From Costus lasius (Eukaryota > Streptophyta > Magnoliopsida > Zingiberales > Costaceae), in the NCBI GenBank assembly GCA_027563935.2, contig CM050449.1:15576501-15640500 (forward strand): 64,000 nucleotides of DNA. Reading direction: 5' to 3'. The position numbers were made by a program, and so were the translations under genes. Below the pieces are notes generated by a model. The model saw nothing but the letters and a program-made list of their open reading frames with translations, searched no databases and was not told where the DNA came from. Below, one piece after another: positions 1 to 9,633 of this stretch. Positions within the stretch are counted from its first letter, which is position 1; the number at the start of each line of letters is the position of its first letter.

Positions 1-876
1 AAAGGTTCTAGTAACGCGACTAAATGGTATTTATGTTGGTTCCCGTGCTGTACAATAATTTTTTAATGTTATTGTATAGGACAGATACCTACGGATATTT
101 TAAGCTGAAATTTCAAATGAAATTCGCGTAGGGCCATTACTATAATGTATTTGTAGGTTCCCATCCTACACAAGGACTGATGAAGGAAAAAAATAATGGA
201 TTAAATAACTTTTTGTACTTAATTGTGTGGTTGAAATAAAAATGACCTTCATACTTGATAGTTAAAATCACAATCACAGTTAGAATCTCGGTCCATACTA
301 GTGTTCCCGGTCTTGCCTTAGATGTAGATATGGCAAAAACTGACATCCTGTCAGAGATGATGTTAGGTGGATTAGGGTAGGCTTAATCATGTTCAGGTGC
401 TAATTAAGTTGACTCATATAACTCGTTTATGTTACACATTATATATAGGACAATTCAGATTGATTTTCAAAACATTGGTTAACATTAATCTTAATGTACA
501 AAGATAGCACAAGGCACAAGATTACAACTAAAGACTGAAAGGTCGAGTTACATGGGGGCGTTATACAGTTGTATCACAATTGCAGAATCTATATTTTCTC
601 ATGAGATCTAATTAAGTCCAAAAATTCTAATGACAAGCCTTAACAAACTCTAATTTTTCTTATGGCTATTGAGAAGTGTTCCGTAACTCTTACTATTAAG
701 TATCATCATCCAATACACCAATTACAAATAGCACACATGTACAATATTTGGTGCAGGTCAAGCAGAAGTTACACAGCGAAACAGCAAGCCACGAAAGAAA
801 ATCTACATGGAGTCAACTAAAGTACACAGTATTTCTAGACATAAAAAAAAAATCTAAATTCTTGATTTCTACATAC
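1..876. other. Intron or flank, no recognisable gene
   Basis: AT-rich sequence with no convincing coding exon on either strand. It lies 3' of the last visible exon of the minus-strand lipoate-ligase-like gene, so it is either the start of a long second intron running off the window or the flank of a truncated gene. I looked for the next expected exon on the minus strand and did not see it. Confidence 0.5.
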
Positions 877-1454
877 CATTTTCACGGAGATGGAAGTCAC
901 CAAATCCACGAAGAGCGTCACCATACAATTGCCCACTCCAGGACATGATAGGGCGAGGATACGGTTGCAGCCCCGGAATGGCATTCTTATTGCAAATAAA
1001 AGAAACAAAGATTGTGCCATCATCAACAATAACCGTACCCCCTCCGGTAAATCTTCTAATAACAGGAATTCCATCACGGAGCACAGACTTCAGGTCAATG
1101 AGTTCTGATGGTCTCCTGATGTTATAGGTTCATTCTGATGGTCAGTCTTTTATTAATAGCCCCAAAACCTTGAATACCCAAATCACAAAAGAAGAAAATA
1201 TTAAGCAATACAGCTATCCTAAAGCAACAAAAAAACAAAAACCAGAAACATATATATAGCGACAAGAATATTTACCCTGATATTCCCATGACTACAGTTG
1301 GATGATTCATCCCGTGATTGATGATACACCAATTCTCTGATGAGGTTCGAAGCAACCTTTCTTCCAAATATAGTTGCTTCAGAATCGGAACAGCAGCCAT
1401 CTTAAGAAGATTCATGCTGGGCAGGCAGGCATTTCTAGCTTGAGCTAAAGTCAT
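877..1454 (-). CDS. Lipoate-protein ligase A-like protein (biotin/lipoate A/B ligase family), 5' part only
   Basis: Two minus-strand exons join in phase. Exon 1 (1454 to 1276) starts at the ATG giving MTLAQARNACLPSMNLLKM and continues through a segment containing LEERLLRTSS and NWCIINHG. Exon 2 (1115 to 877) contains the family signature RRFTGGGTVIVDDG followed by FVSFICNK, then a stretch ending HLREN before a GTATGT donor. A split GG/G codon bridges the exons. The family transfers or ligates lipoyl or biotinyl groups onto acyl-carrier domains; the GGG loop is part of the lipoyl-AMP binding fold. About 139 residues are present, roughly half of the usual plant protein, and the remaining exons are not in the window. 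I cannot tell whether the gene is intact beyond the edge or truncated. Confidence 0.78.
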
Positions 1455-3057
1455 TCTCCAATGCAAAACTCCAAACACTATCTACTTTGCCCCTGCATAT
1501 CACCAGCAAGCAGCTATCAGAAGACTTTCTCTATGCAAAACTCGCAAATAGAGCCATTATATTCCAATTAACTATTAAGGCATGTTAGAGGTTTTGGTTT
1601 ACTTAAATAGCCCATTTGCTTGTTCATGATTTCAAGAAATAATACTAAGGAGCTGATCAGAAAAACAAAACTACATAAAATGTAGCAATGCTGTGTCATA
1701 GATTTCAAATCATAGAAAAACACAAGTCTGATCAAATTCCTAACATAACTTTGAAGCAACAGTTCATTATCTAGTGGATCTTTCGGTTCTAATACTGTTA
1801 TCCAAAAGTTATCAGTATTTATCAAATCTGGCAAGGTCGTACCAAATGAGGCAGGTGGTGTCTTCCATGGACTCAATGGTTAAGGTGTTTTATATACAGT
1901 CTGACCTAACTTCTCAATGGAGTTATAGGGGAAGTGGCAATACAATTCGAACGGCACATATTCTACTAGAGGAGTTCGAGGATATCGACATGGAGCATGT
2001 GGTTGATGTTCTAATATTTTTTTTATTTTCGGAGAAAGAGAGAAAAGAACATATGAAAAGAGAATAAATAAAAAGTTCCAAGAAAATTTGTCCTATATGA
2101 AATGGTTATTGTTATTGCTCAAACAACAAAATTATCACATTTAGTCAAGAATAAGTGCAGGAAAGAAAATTAAATAAAACTGATTGGAAAAAAGTAGAAA
2201 TTACAAAGAATTCAAAATCTAATGCAACAGATTGGAGAATGCAGAATGCAGAATCCAAATAGATTCATATTATTATATAAAGTTGATGATTTGCAGAAGG
2301 AACTAGAAATTTGGAGGAAACAAGAAATAATATAATGAAGGAATTACACTGTTGCGTATACCAGTGAAGCGCCAAAAACATTAATTAGGCTAATATATCT
2401 AGAATTTTTTCCTATTTATATGTAAAAAGATTTTACAACAAACAACAAAACTTTATAATTTATTACAACATCAACAGATGTTCTCCGCACTGCAAAAATA
2501 AGATTTACACACGTGAAGTTGTTCGTGCACTTACCTCAGAAATCGATGACAATGACGGCAGAAGAACACTGTCGATCTCAAGAAGGGGACGGCAATTGAG
2601 GAGACAAGTAGCTTCAGTGGAGAGACAAGGAGAGATGATGGTAAGGCCCATTGAGGAGGCGATGTCTGAATTCAGCAGAGAAGAGAAGAGGGGCAAAAAG
2701 TGACGACTGGAGGCAGCAATGACAGCTTGGCGAAGAGATAATGAGTGACTTATAGGTTTCCTAACAGGGATGGAAAACATGAGAGAAAGGAAAAGATGAG
2801 TGTACAGGAAAATCGGAAGGATGGAAAATTAGCATTTTCACCTTTGTGTTTCCTTACCTGGAAAGAAATGAGGAAGGAAAATTACACAGTTTAATATTAT
2901 TATACAATTTTTATCTGAATAACAAAACTTTTCTTTACAACTTATCATTTTAAATATTTTTTTACAACCTATCATTTTAAATTTTATTTACAACTTTAAT
3001 CATTTTAACCAATAGCAGGGTTATCGTATCAATACAAGTTAAACTAAGGACCCTTCC
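1455..3057 (-). other. Upstream region of the lipoate-ligase-like gene with a possible leader exon
   Basis: No coding gene recognised. A GC-richer block at 2535-2780 on the minus strand ends in a strong donor (GAG/GTAAGT at 2535/2534) and could be a non-coding or signal-encoding leader exon spliced to the exon starting near 1454. The ORF in that block resembles nothing I know. From 2880 to 3020 the sequence is AT-rich with short direct repeats of 'tatcatttta'. Confidence 0.3.
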
Positions 3058-4203
3058 AACTAATAAAGGAAAGCCAAGTTCACCTTATAGAATTTTCAGG
3101 CCATCAGATCCCGTGATAATATTATTTAATATTCGTAAATCTGATCTTGTTCCTTCCTACCCAGCAAGGACATAAGTAAATTTCATATTGAATGAACATA
3201 TTGCCAAAACATTAGTAGTTGGCCCATCATTTCTTTTTCTATATCTAGACACTTCACTTGTATGCACTCTTACTCGAACATGTGTACCATCTATTACACC
3301 TAGACAATTCTGTAGACCTGGCAATTCGGATTAACGAGTCATAAATGGGTCGTGTCAGCTGTGACCTGTGACCCCATGAAGCCAATTTGAACACGACCCA
3401 TTTAATTAATTGAGTCAAACTGTTTAACCCGAATAACACATGAATATAGTCAAGTCAACCCAATACGACCTGAATAACCCATTTATTAAATAGGTCATTT
3501 ATCATCCTAATTTGCATGACCCAACACGGCCCAATTATAAATTTATCATTCATATTTTATATATAAATAACAAATTGATAAAAATTCTATTAAAATTTAA
3601 TAAAAATTTAGGCTTATGGGCTTATGGTGTGGGCTGAAATTTGAGTTAAAAGATGATTAGAAAAGATTTGGGCTTATGAGCTGGCACTGAAAGTTGGGTG
3701 AGCATAAAATTTATATATATAAATATAGAATGTACTCTAGTTAAGTGGGTCAACCGTTTACAACCCGACACGACCGAACATGTTTATGACTCGAACATGT
3801 TTATGGCTAATCCGAACCCGCCTAACTTCGTGTTGAGTCAAGTCGGGTTAGGTTTTGCCAAGTCTACAATTCTATATAATTTTATGTACAGTATTATTTA
3901 ATCAAACAAGTTATTATTTGCATTACTATATTTCGAAAATATTGTACCTTAAAATAAGGATAAAATCTGCTATTATATATCTTTGGAGCAACAAATGACC
4001 CATCAGGTTGTGTGATTACTAATATTTCGAGTACCACAATGAAAGAAAAAACATAGCTCTCGATTTTTCACATCATCGGTTATCAAGTATAAAAACTTCA
4101 CTGCTTTTTCTTTAATGCTACAATTTCTAGTGCCTCTAACTCGGCCAGTGCCTTGCAACAACGCACACAAATGTGTAAAAGCAAATACATTCATTCTTGA
4201 CAT
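3058..4203 (-). pseudogene. PIF/Harbinger transposase (HARBI1-like), degenerate
   Basis: Minus-strand fragments match the plant PIF/Harbinger transposase. The N-terminal part (4203-4003) reads MSRMNVFAFTHLCALLQGTG and runs on to KEKAVKFLYLI. A frameshifted piece follows that ends FYPYFK at 3948. The catalytic part (3304 to about 3080) contains CLGVIDGTH (first DDE aspartate), NVLAICSFNMKFTYVLAG and RSDLRIL (second aspartate). A TAG stop replaces the tryptophan expected after VLAG. A GT donor follows FYPYFK, so the short stretch before the catalytic exon looks like the family's intron, now enlarged by an inserted MITE. Stops and frameshifts make it non-functional. Confidence 0.8.
3313..3866. 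mobile_element. hAT-type MITE inserted in the Harbinger pseudogene
   Basis: A 554-bp element with terminal inverted repeats TAGACCTGGCAA on the left and, read inward from the right, TAGACTTGGCAA (11 of 12 match). It is flanked by 8-bp direct repeats caattctg (3305-3312) and caattcta (3867-3874), 7 of 8 matching. The TAG..TGGCAA termini and 8-bp duplication are the hallmarks of hAT elements. The inside is rich in 'cacgaccc/gggtcgtg' and 'aacccga' words and encodes nothing. Confidence 0.85.
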
Positions 4204-5463
4204 GTCTTGGCAAATTTGATACGACCTAGATTTTTTTTTTTAAGTGTCCGCCGCATTCTATCTTTATATTCAATGCTCGCTACTATTGGTGTATCCATGT
4301 ATGATAAGTTAAAAAACAAACTTATAAGTGTGGACATTTGTGCAACACAACATTGCACATGTAGCTTGGTAATTTATTTGTTGAACGATGCACACTAATG
4401 GAAGTCTCTTCTCTTTGTTGCTTAATGGAGGAGCCATTATGATAATACATATACAGAATGTAAATGTTAAAGATAAATTTCTTTGTTAAGAACTACCTAT
4501 TAAATTTGTATAATCTAATCAAATATATATTCATGTTAAAGATAAAATTTCCTTGTCTCGTATCTATATCCTATGTTCAAGCAATCCTATGTTGGTATAA
4601 AATGTTCATATAAAAGGCAGAAGCTAGCAGATATCATCCTTTAATCCAACCCTAGATCCATTTGTAGGTTAGTACAGAGGTACCACAGAAGATCCACAAC
4701 TCTTGTATATATTCGTTATTCATTGATTTGTCATTAATTTTAAAAGGCAGATGCTAGCTGATGTATCCGGCCTGCAGAAGCCAGCAGATCCATTTGTTAT
4801 AGCTAATATGGATCCACACAAATATTTTTAAAGCTGAGGAGATATTGATGCAATCTTAAAAAAAATTAGTGAAGAACTCTAAACACGTTGCAATCTGACA
4901 CTAGTTCAAAGCAAGTACAAAACTATTGAATGCGGTAGATCATTGTGTTTAGGCAAACTAACACATAGGCTTAAGTCTTAAAATTTTAGTGCAAAAATAT
5001 TTTTTTTAATTCCAAATTAAGCTGAAATTATCTGATGCTGTTCTTGCAAAATGGCAACTTTTTTAGGGCAAAAAAATACCAGAAAAAGGCGGTGAGCGAG
5101 CGTCGTGCAAGCGACGCAGTCGAGCGGCGGCGAGCGAGCGGCGTCGTGAGGGAGCGGCGGCTAGTGGGCGACGACGCGAGTGTTTTGTTTCTGTGGAAGA
5201 AAAGGCACGGGAGGAGAAGAGGCGTCGGGCTCGCTTCTGCACTTTCCGCTTGGGAGGATTAAAAAGGAGGAAAAAAGGCTAAGTTTTTCCTTCTATTTTT
5301 CCTTGTATTTTTCCAAACAAGTTTTTTCATCCGCCCAAAACAACAAAATTACATATTGCACATTTTCCTCTTAGGATATTAGGGTTCAGAAAGGGGAAGT
5401 CAACAAAAATTGAGATTGTTTGTTTAATAAAAAATAGTATTCATTAATAAAAATGATCTCTTC
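4204..5463. other. Intergenic, no gene recognised
   Basis: Mostly AT-rich. A short GC-rich patch at 5085-5260 gives an arginine-rich ORF of compositional origin only. Nothing else supportable. Confidence 0.4.
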
Positions 5464-5718
5464 TAGAGCTGCAAATTTGGTCGTGTCATTTATGACCTGA
5501 TTAGGTTAATCAAAAATATTAATCGGATCGCACTCTGACCTAAACACGACTCCATTTAAACAGGTGAATTTTACACGATCCGAATAATCAATTTAATAAG
5601 TAAATTATATATTAACCTATAATTTGACATTAATGGATGTTTATAAACTCAAACTAAGATGACCCATTTAATAATTGGGTCGACCCAATCTCAAGACCGT
5701 TTAATTGATCCGACCTAC
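5464..5718. repeat. Second, truncated copy related to the hAT-type MITE
   Basis: It starts TAGAGCTGCAAATTTGGTCG and shares with the 3313-3866 element the vocabulary of 'tcgtgtca', 'cacgactcc', 'acccatttaataattgggtcgaccc' and 'gatccgacc'. No right terminal repeat is visible before the solo LTR that begins at 5724. Confidence 0.5.
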
Positions 5719-5723
5719 CCAAG

Positions 5724-6801
5724 TGTGATGCTCAGATCACAGTGGACCGGGCTTGGAAGGAAAGTGGGCCCGGCAGAGGCCCAACTCTACCTGGAGATTG
5801 CGGATGCAGCCCATCTGCTCCGCCCAGCTTCCTCGAGCTCTGCCGACGCTGATGAGGCGAGCTCCGCTGGCGTCGTCTGCGGCAAGGTCTCCGGCGACAT
5901 GGGCGGCGTGATTGACGGTGCCGACGGCGGATCCTTTTCAGGCATTGACGACGGCGGCTCGAAGAAGAAGGAAAGATCCTTGGACTGGCGGATTCGGTGG
6001 AGATGATGGCGGACGCGTTCAGCGGCGTGATCCTTGGAAGCTTGAGAAGGAAGGACGGCTGGAGGGTAGCCTCCCTTCCAAACCCGGCAACGCTCCCTCC
6101 TTAAGAAGCCGAGCGGGCGACGAACGAAAAAGGAGGAGGAACGGGGAGCGACTTCCCCTGTTCCGAGAGGCGCAAGCAGAAGGTTCCCTTCCAGCTTCAA
6201 CCAGGAGGAAGAGGAGGGGGAGGCGGGCGGAACGCAGGTGGTGAGCTTCCTCCGCCTCCCCCATGTGAGGCTCTGAGCGTATGTGAGTCGACGGCGGGGG
6301 TCGCCGTCGACGGGAAAGAGGGAAGATCCGGTGGGCGGATCTGAGTGAGGCTTGTAAGGGTTTATGTAGGTTGATCCTGATCAAATCAATGTAAATTTCC
6401 CTTAGCCTCTTGTGTTGTCTTCTCCGGCTCCGGCGAGAGCTTCTCGGTGTTTTCCGGTGGCGGAAACAATCGCTGAGGTATCCTTCACCATCTACGCCAA
6501 TGGTCTCTTCCGGCGACGCGCCGACGAAGGCTGAGGCTCGGACGAGGGGTCCGAGCCTGCCGCACGTCCCTCCGTCCACTTCATCCTCTGGCGTCGACGA
6601 CCGGCGGAACGAACAAACGAGGCGTTCGTTCAAGTGGCTTGAAGACGACACGAACTGGCGTTCGCTTCGAGGCAGGATTGGTCAACGGGAAAGGAACGCA
6701 CGCGGCTGAAACGAAATCGACTTTCGATTTTGGTTTTCATCTCGCGCACAAACCCACGCGTGGAGGCTGACGTGGACGGGTCAGATGGGCTGGGCGTGAC
6801 A
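5724..6801 (+). mobile_element. Solo LTR (Ty3/gypsy-like) with 5-bp target duplication
   Basis: A 1,078-bp GC-rich block starts TGTGATGCTCAG and ends GGGCGTGACA, the same terminus as the two gag-only elements in this window. It is flanked by ccaag at 5719-5723 and again at 6802-6806. No primer-binding site follows its 3' end, so it is a solo LTR left by recombination. Its overlapping arginine-rich ORFs on both strands are compositional. Confidence 0.75.
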
Positions 6802-6806
6802 CCAAG

Positions 6807-8013
6807 TGTTAGGCCCTGGGCTCCCCGGTTCAGCCCAGAGAGGGGTGGGCCGATCCAAGCCCAGGCCCACGCAACATTGGAAGCACGCAGCAGAAAAGGG
6901 CTTCGGTCGAAGAAGCGGACGCGGCTGCTGGACGCGGGCAACGAGCGAAGTGGACGGGCGGCGCGTGAAATTCGGCGCTACGACTGGGTTCTCAACGAGA
7001 GAACCGAACGGAAGGTGGCGTCTTCGCGGAAGACACGGAGGCGAACTCGGCGGAACTTCCGGACACGGACGAAGACGATGGAGGAAGGATGCGGCGGACG
7101 CGGACGCAAAGGAGAGGCTTCGTCTCGGACGACTCGGACGCGCGGAAGGAGTCGACGACTTCCCTATAAAGATGAGGCAGGAGAAGTTGGGACGGGCGAT
7201 CGGAGATCGGCGATAGAGTGATCGGCGACTGAGAGCTGAGTTTGAGAGAACGTGTAACGGCGGCGACGCTCGCCGCCGACGTGAGGACGAGAGAGAAGAC
7301 GAGAGGTGAAGAGGGTTTTTGTAGCTTGGAAACGTGAAATAGAAGCTTTTCCCTTTTCGTATCCTTCCCTGTTTCTAGATCCGGCGATTCCTTTGTACGT
7401 TCGCAGCGACGGTTTCTGGCGGCGGGTGGCTGCCGAACGACGACTGGAGACTGCGACGACGAGAGCGCAGGCGGCGCATCTTTCTTCTCTGGCGACAGCA
7501 AGCGTCGAACGACGAAGAACGTTCGACGTGAGGCGACGACGGCGGCGCACACTCGTGGAGAAGACGACCCGCGAGCCGAGGCAGGTCAACGGTCAACTGT
7601 GAAATTCGGATTTCGATTTCGAAATCGAAATCGAACGGCGGCTGACGCAACCTTACGTCATCGGAAGAAAATCGGCACGCGGCGAACGAAATCGGAGGGG
7701 CTGACGTCAGCGTGACGTCAGCCGAGTAAAATCAAAATTCGAACGAGCGACGCTTATTTTGACTTCGGTCAAAATCAGCGAAGAGGTATTAATTTGGGGT
7801 TTTCGATTCTTTCTCGATTTCTCAAATTAGGGTTAGGGTTTTCTCGAGAGACTTGTAATTTGGGAAGAAAAATTGAGCGGGAACTAGGGTTTTGAATTTG
7901 GGGACGAAATTCGGTCCGGAAACCCTAGCGCGATCACGTTCCGGTGTTCCGCCGGACGGCCCTGAGACAACGGATAAGCGTTGTTTTTAGACCGTTCCGA
8001 CCGGGGCGTGACA
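6807..8013 (+). repeat. 5' LTR of the gag-only element
   Basis: 1,207 bp, TGTTAGGCCC to GGGGCGTGACA. It contains a TATA box at 7165, a 24-bp perfect palindrome at 7609-7632, twin TGACGTCA boxes at 7702-7720, and telo-box-like 'ttagggtt' and 'aaaccctag' words near 7828 and 7920. Confidence 0.92.
7165..7170 (+). promoter_or_regulatory. LTR TATA box
   Basis: TATAAA in the context cttcccTATAAAgatgagg. The same box recurs at 9992-9997 in the 3' LTR, and a TTATAAAG box sits at the equivalent place in the second gag-only element. Position about 360 bp into the LTR fits a U3/R boundary. Confidence 0.7.
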
Positions 8014-8015
8014 AC

Positions 8016-8027
8016 AGGTATCAGAGC
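8016..8027 (+). other. Primer-binding site (tRNA-iMet type)
   Basis: AGGTATCAGAGC lies two bases after the 5' LTR. It differs from the canonical plant initiator tRNA-Met complement (TGGTATCAGAGC) only in the first base. Confidence 0.85.
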
Positions 8028-8045
8028 TTAAAGTGATCCAGCAAT

Positions 8046-9584
8046 ATGGTGAATCAAGGAGATCATATTGCCCGGATCGAGCAGGTGCTCGGTTTGACTG
8101 GAAATAGCAGAGATGCGGTGGTTCCTCAGGTGGAGGACCTCCATCGCACAATAGAAGAGCAAAGGTTGCAGATTCTTGCCCTGCAACAAACTTTGGCTGG
8201 GATGGCTGAAGCCCAGCAAAACTTTGAAGGGATGGCAGCGCTACAGCAGCAGGTGGCCACCTTGACAGCACAAACTCAGCAGGTGACCGCGTTGCAAGGA
8301 CAAGTAGCGACCTTGACGACACAGCAACAGCAGATATTGGCTGATCTGGCGGTGACGCGCATGGCACTGGCGCAGGCCCAAGGGGGTGGCCCTACAGCAT
8401 CCAGGACAGAGTATGGGGCTCCCAACGGCAACGGGAAGGTTCGCACCCCAGAACCTGCAATGTTCAAGGGGGCCAGATCTGCAAAAGTACTGGGTAATTT
8501 TCTATGGGACATGCAACAATATTTTGAGGCTAACCATGTCACAGATCAGGAGAAAGTGAGAGTGTGCACAGCATATCTCTCAGATGATGCAAAACTCTGG
8601 TGGAGAACCAAAGTTGATTCTACATCAGAGGCGGCCAGTTGGACTTGGGAGGTGTTTCGAGAGGAACTGCGGCAGCAGTTCCTTCCCGGAAACTCGGTGG
8701 ACCAGGCACGAGAGGCGGTGGATCGGCTCAAGCATACAGGGACGATCCAGGAGTATGTCAGGGCATTCTCCGCGCTGATGTTGGAGCTACCTGAGATGGC
8801 AGAGGGAGATAAGAGGTACTTCTTCCTCCGGAATCTCCAACCCTGGGCGGCCACGGAGGTGCGACGACATGCGCCGCAGGACTGGAGGGCGGCTGCAGCT
8901 ATAGCCGAGTCCTTGGTGGACCAGAGGACTTCAGGGATGACCTTCCAGAGAGCACAAAGGTCGCCCCCGAAGCGACCATCTCCACTGAGACCTAGAGCGC
9001 CAGAGAGGGAGAGGCCCTCTCCCCGACGAAACGGAGGACAACCAGCGTGGCGGGAGCATGCTCGACCTGCAGAGCGAGGGCAAGGTCAACTGAGACCGAT
9101 TACCTGCTTTTTGTGCAAGGGACCGCACCGGATACGCGACTGTCCGGATCGACAGAGGGTGAACGCGATTGCAGCGATTGTGCATCGCGATCTAGCGGAG
9201 AAACCGGCGGTGGTGCAGGACGAGGAACCAGTAGAGGCCCGCATAGGAGTTGTGCGCATCGCCTCAGTGGTCGCAGGAGGACCATCGCCGACAACCGCAG
9301 AAGCAGAGCCGAAAGACGCAGTCGACAAAGGTAATGTCGAGCAAAAGCCGAGCTCCGAAGAGATGGACCCTCCACACGAGAAGAAAACATGGAGGCAAGT
9401 AGTGGAGGAAAAGGCTCCACCGAAGTCCTCGAATTCTTCGGATACAGAAAGGGATGATAGGCCTCAGCAGATCCATGGGAGGTATTGGCCCTTGGTAGAC
9501 GATTCTGTAGAGTATGACCCAAGGTTTCAACGCTATGAGGCTGCCCGACAGCAAGCAAAGAGAGAACGGCGAGGGCGGGCCTGA
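8046..9584 (+). CDS. Retrotransposon Gag (nucleocapsid) protein, intact
   Basis: A 512-residue ORF. The start MVNQGDHIARIEQVLGL is also found in frame in the second gag-only element, which supports it. Residues about 30-110 are Gln-rich, likely coiled coil (LQILALQQTL, VATLTAQTQQ). Residues about 140-260 form the retrotransposon gag domain with AKLWWRTKV and WEVFREELRQQFLPGN. A basic Arg/Pro-rich region follows. A zinc knuckle CFLCKGPHRIRDC lies at about 354-366 with C-x2-C-x3-H-x4-C spacing, one residue short of the retroviral standard. The tail is acidic and ends before the polypurine tract. The protein would assemble virus-like particles and bind element RNA in the cytoplasm. No pol ORF follows. 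Confidence 0.92.
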   Translation: MVNQGDHIARIEQVLGLTGNSRDAVVPQVEDLHRTIEEQRLQILALQQTLAGMAEAQQNFEGMAALQQQVATLTAQTQQVTALQGQVATLTTQQQQILADLAVTRMALAQAQGGGPTASRTEYGAPNGNGKVRTPEPAMFKGARSAKVLGNFLWDMQQYFEANHVTDQEKVRVCTAYLSDDAKLWWRTKVDSTSEAASWTWEVFREELRQQFLPGNSVDQAREAVDRLKHTGTIQEYVRAFSALMLELPEMAEGDKRYFFLRNLQPWAATEVRRHAPQDWRAAAAIAESLVDQRTSGMTFQRAQRSPPKRPSPLRPRAPERERPSPRRNGGQPAWREHARPAERGQGQLRPITCFLCKGPHRIRDCPDRQRVNAIAAIVHRDLAEKPAVVQDEEPVEARIGVVRIASVVAGGPSPTTAEAEPKDAVDKGNVEQKPSSEEMDPPHEKKTWRQVVEEKAPPKSSNSSDTERDDRPQQIHGRYWPLVDDSVEYDPRFQRYEAARQQAKRERRGRA

Positions 9585-9617
9585 GCGCCGCGCCGGACAT
9601 CGAGGGCGATGTCCAAA

Positions 9618-9633
9618 TTGGGCCGGGGAGAAT
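9618..9633 (+). other. Polypurine tract
   Basis: ATTGGGCCGGGGAGAAT-type purine-rich run directly before the 3' LTR. The second gag-only element has an equivalent at 40611-40626 (TTGGGTGGGGGAGAAT). Confidence 0.75.

Noticed and set aside
5659..7650. Many overlapping Arg/Ser-rich ORFs of 90-210 codons on both strands
   Set aside because: They lie inside GC-rich LTRs, recur antisense and in both LTR copies, and have no domain; CpG-rich composition explains their length.
7828..7842. 'ttagggttagggtttt' as interstitial telomere repeat
   Set aside because: Only one or two imperfect units, and it recurs at the same LTR position in both families, so it is LTR sequence (telo-box-like) rather than a telomere scar.
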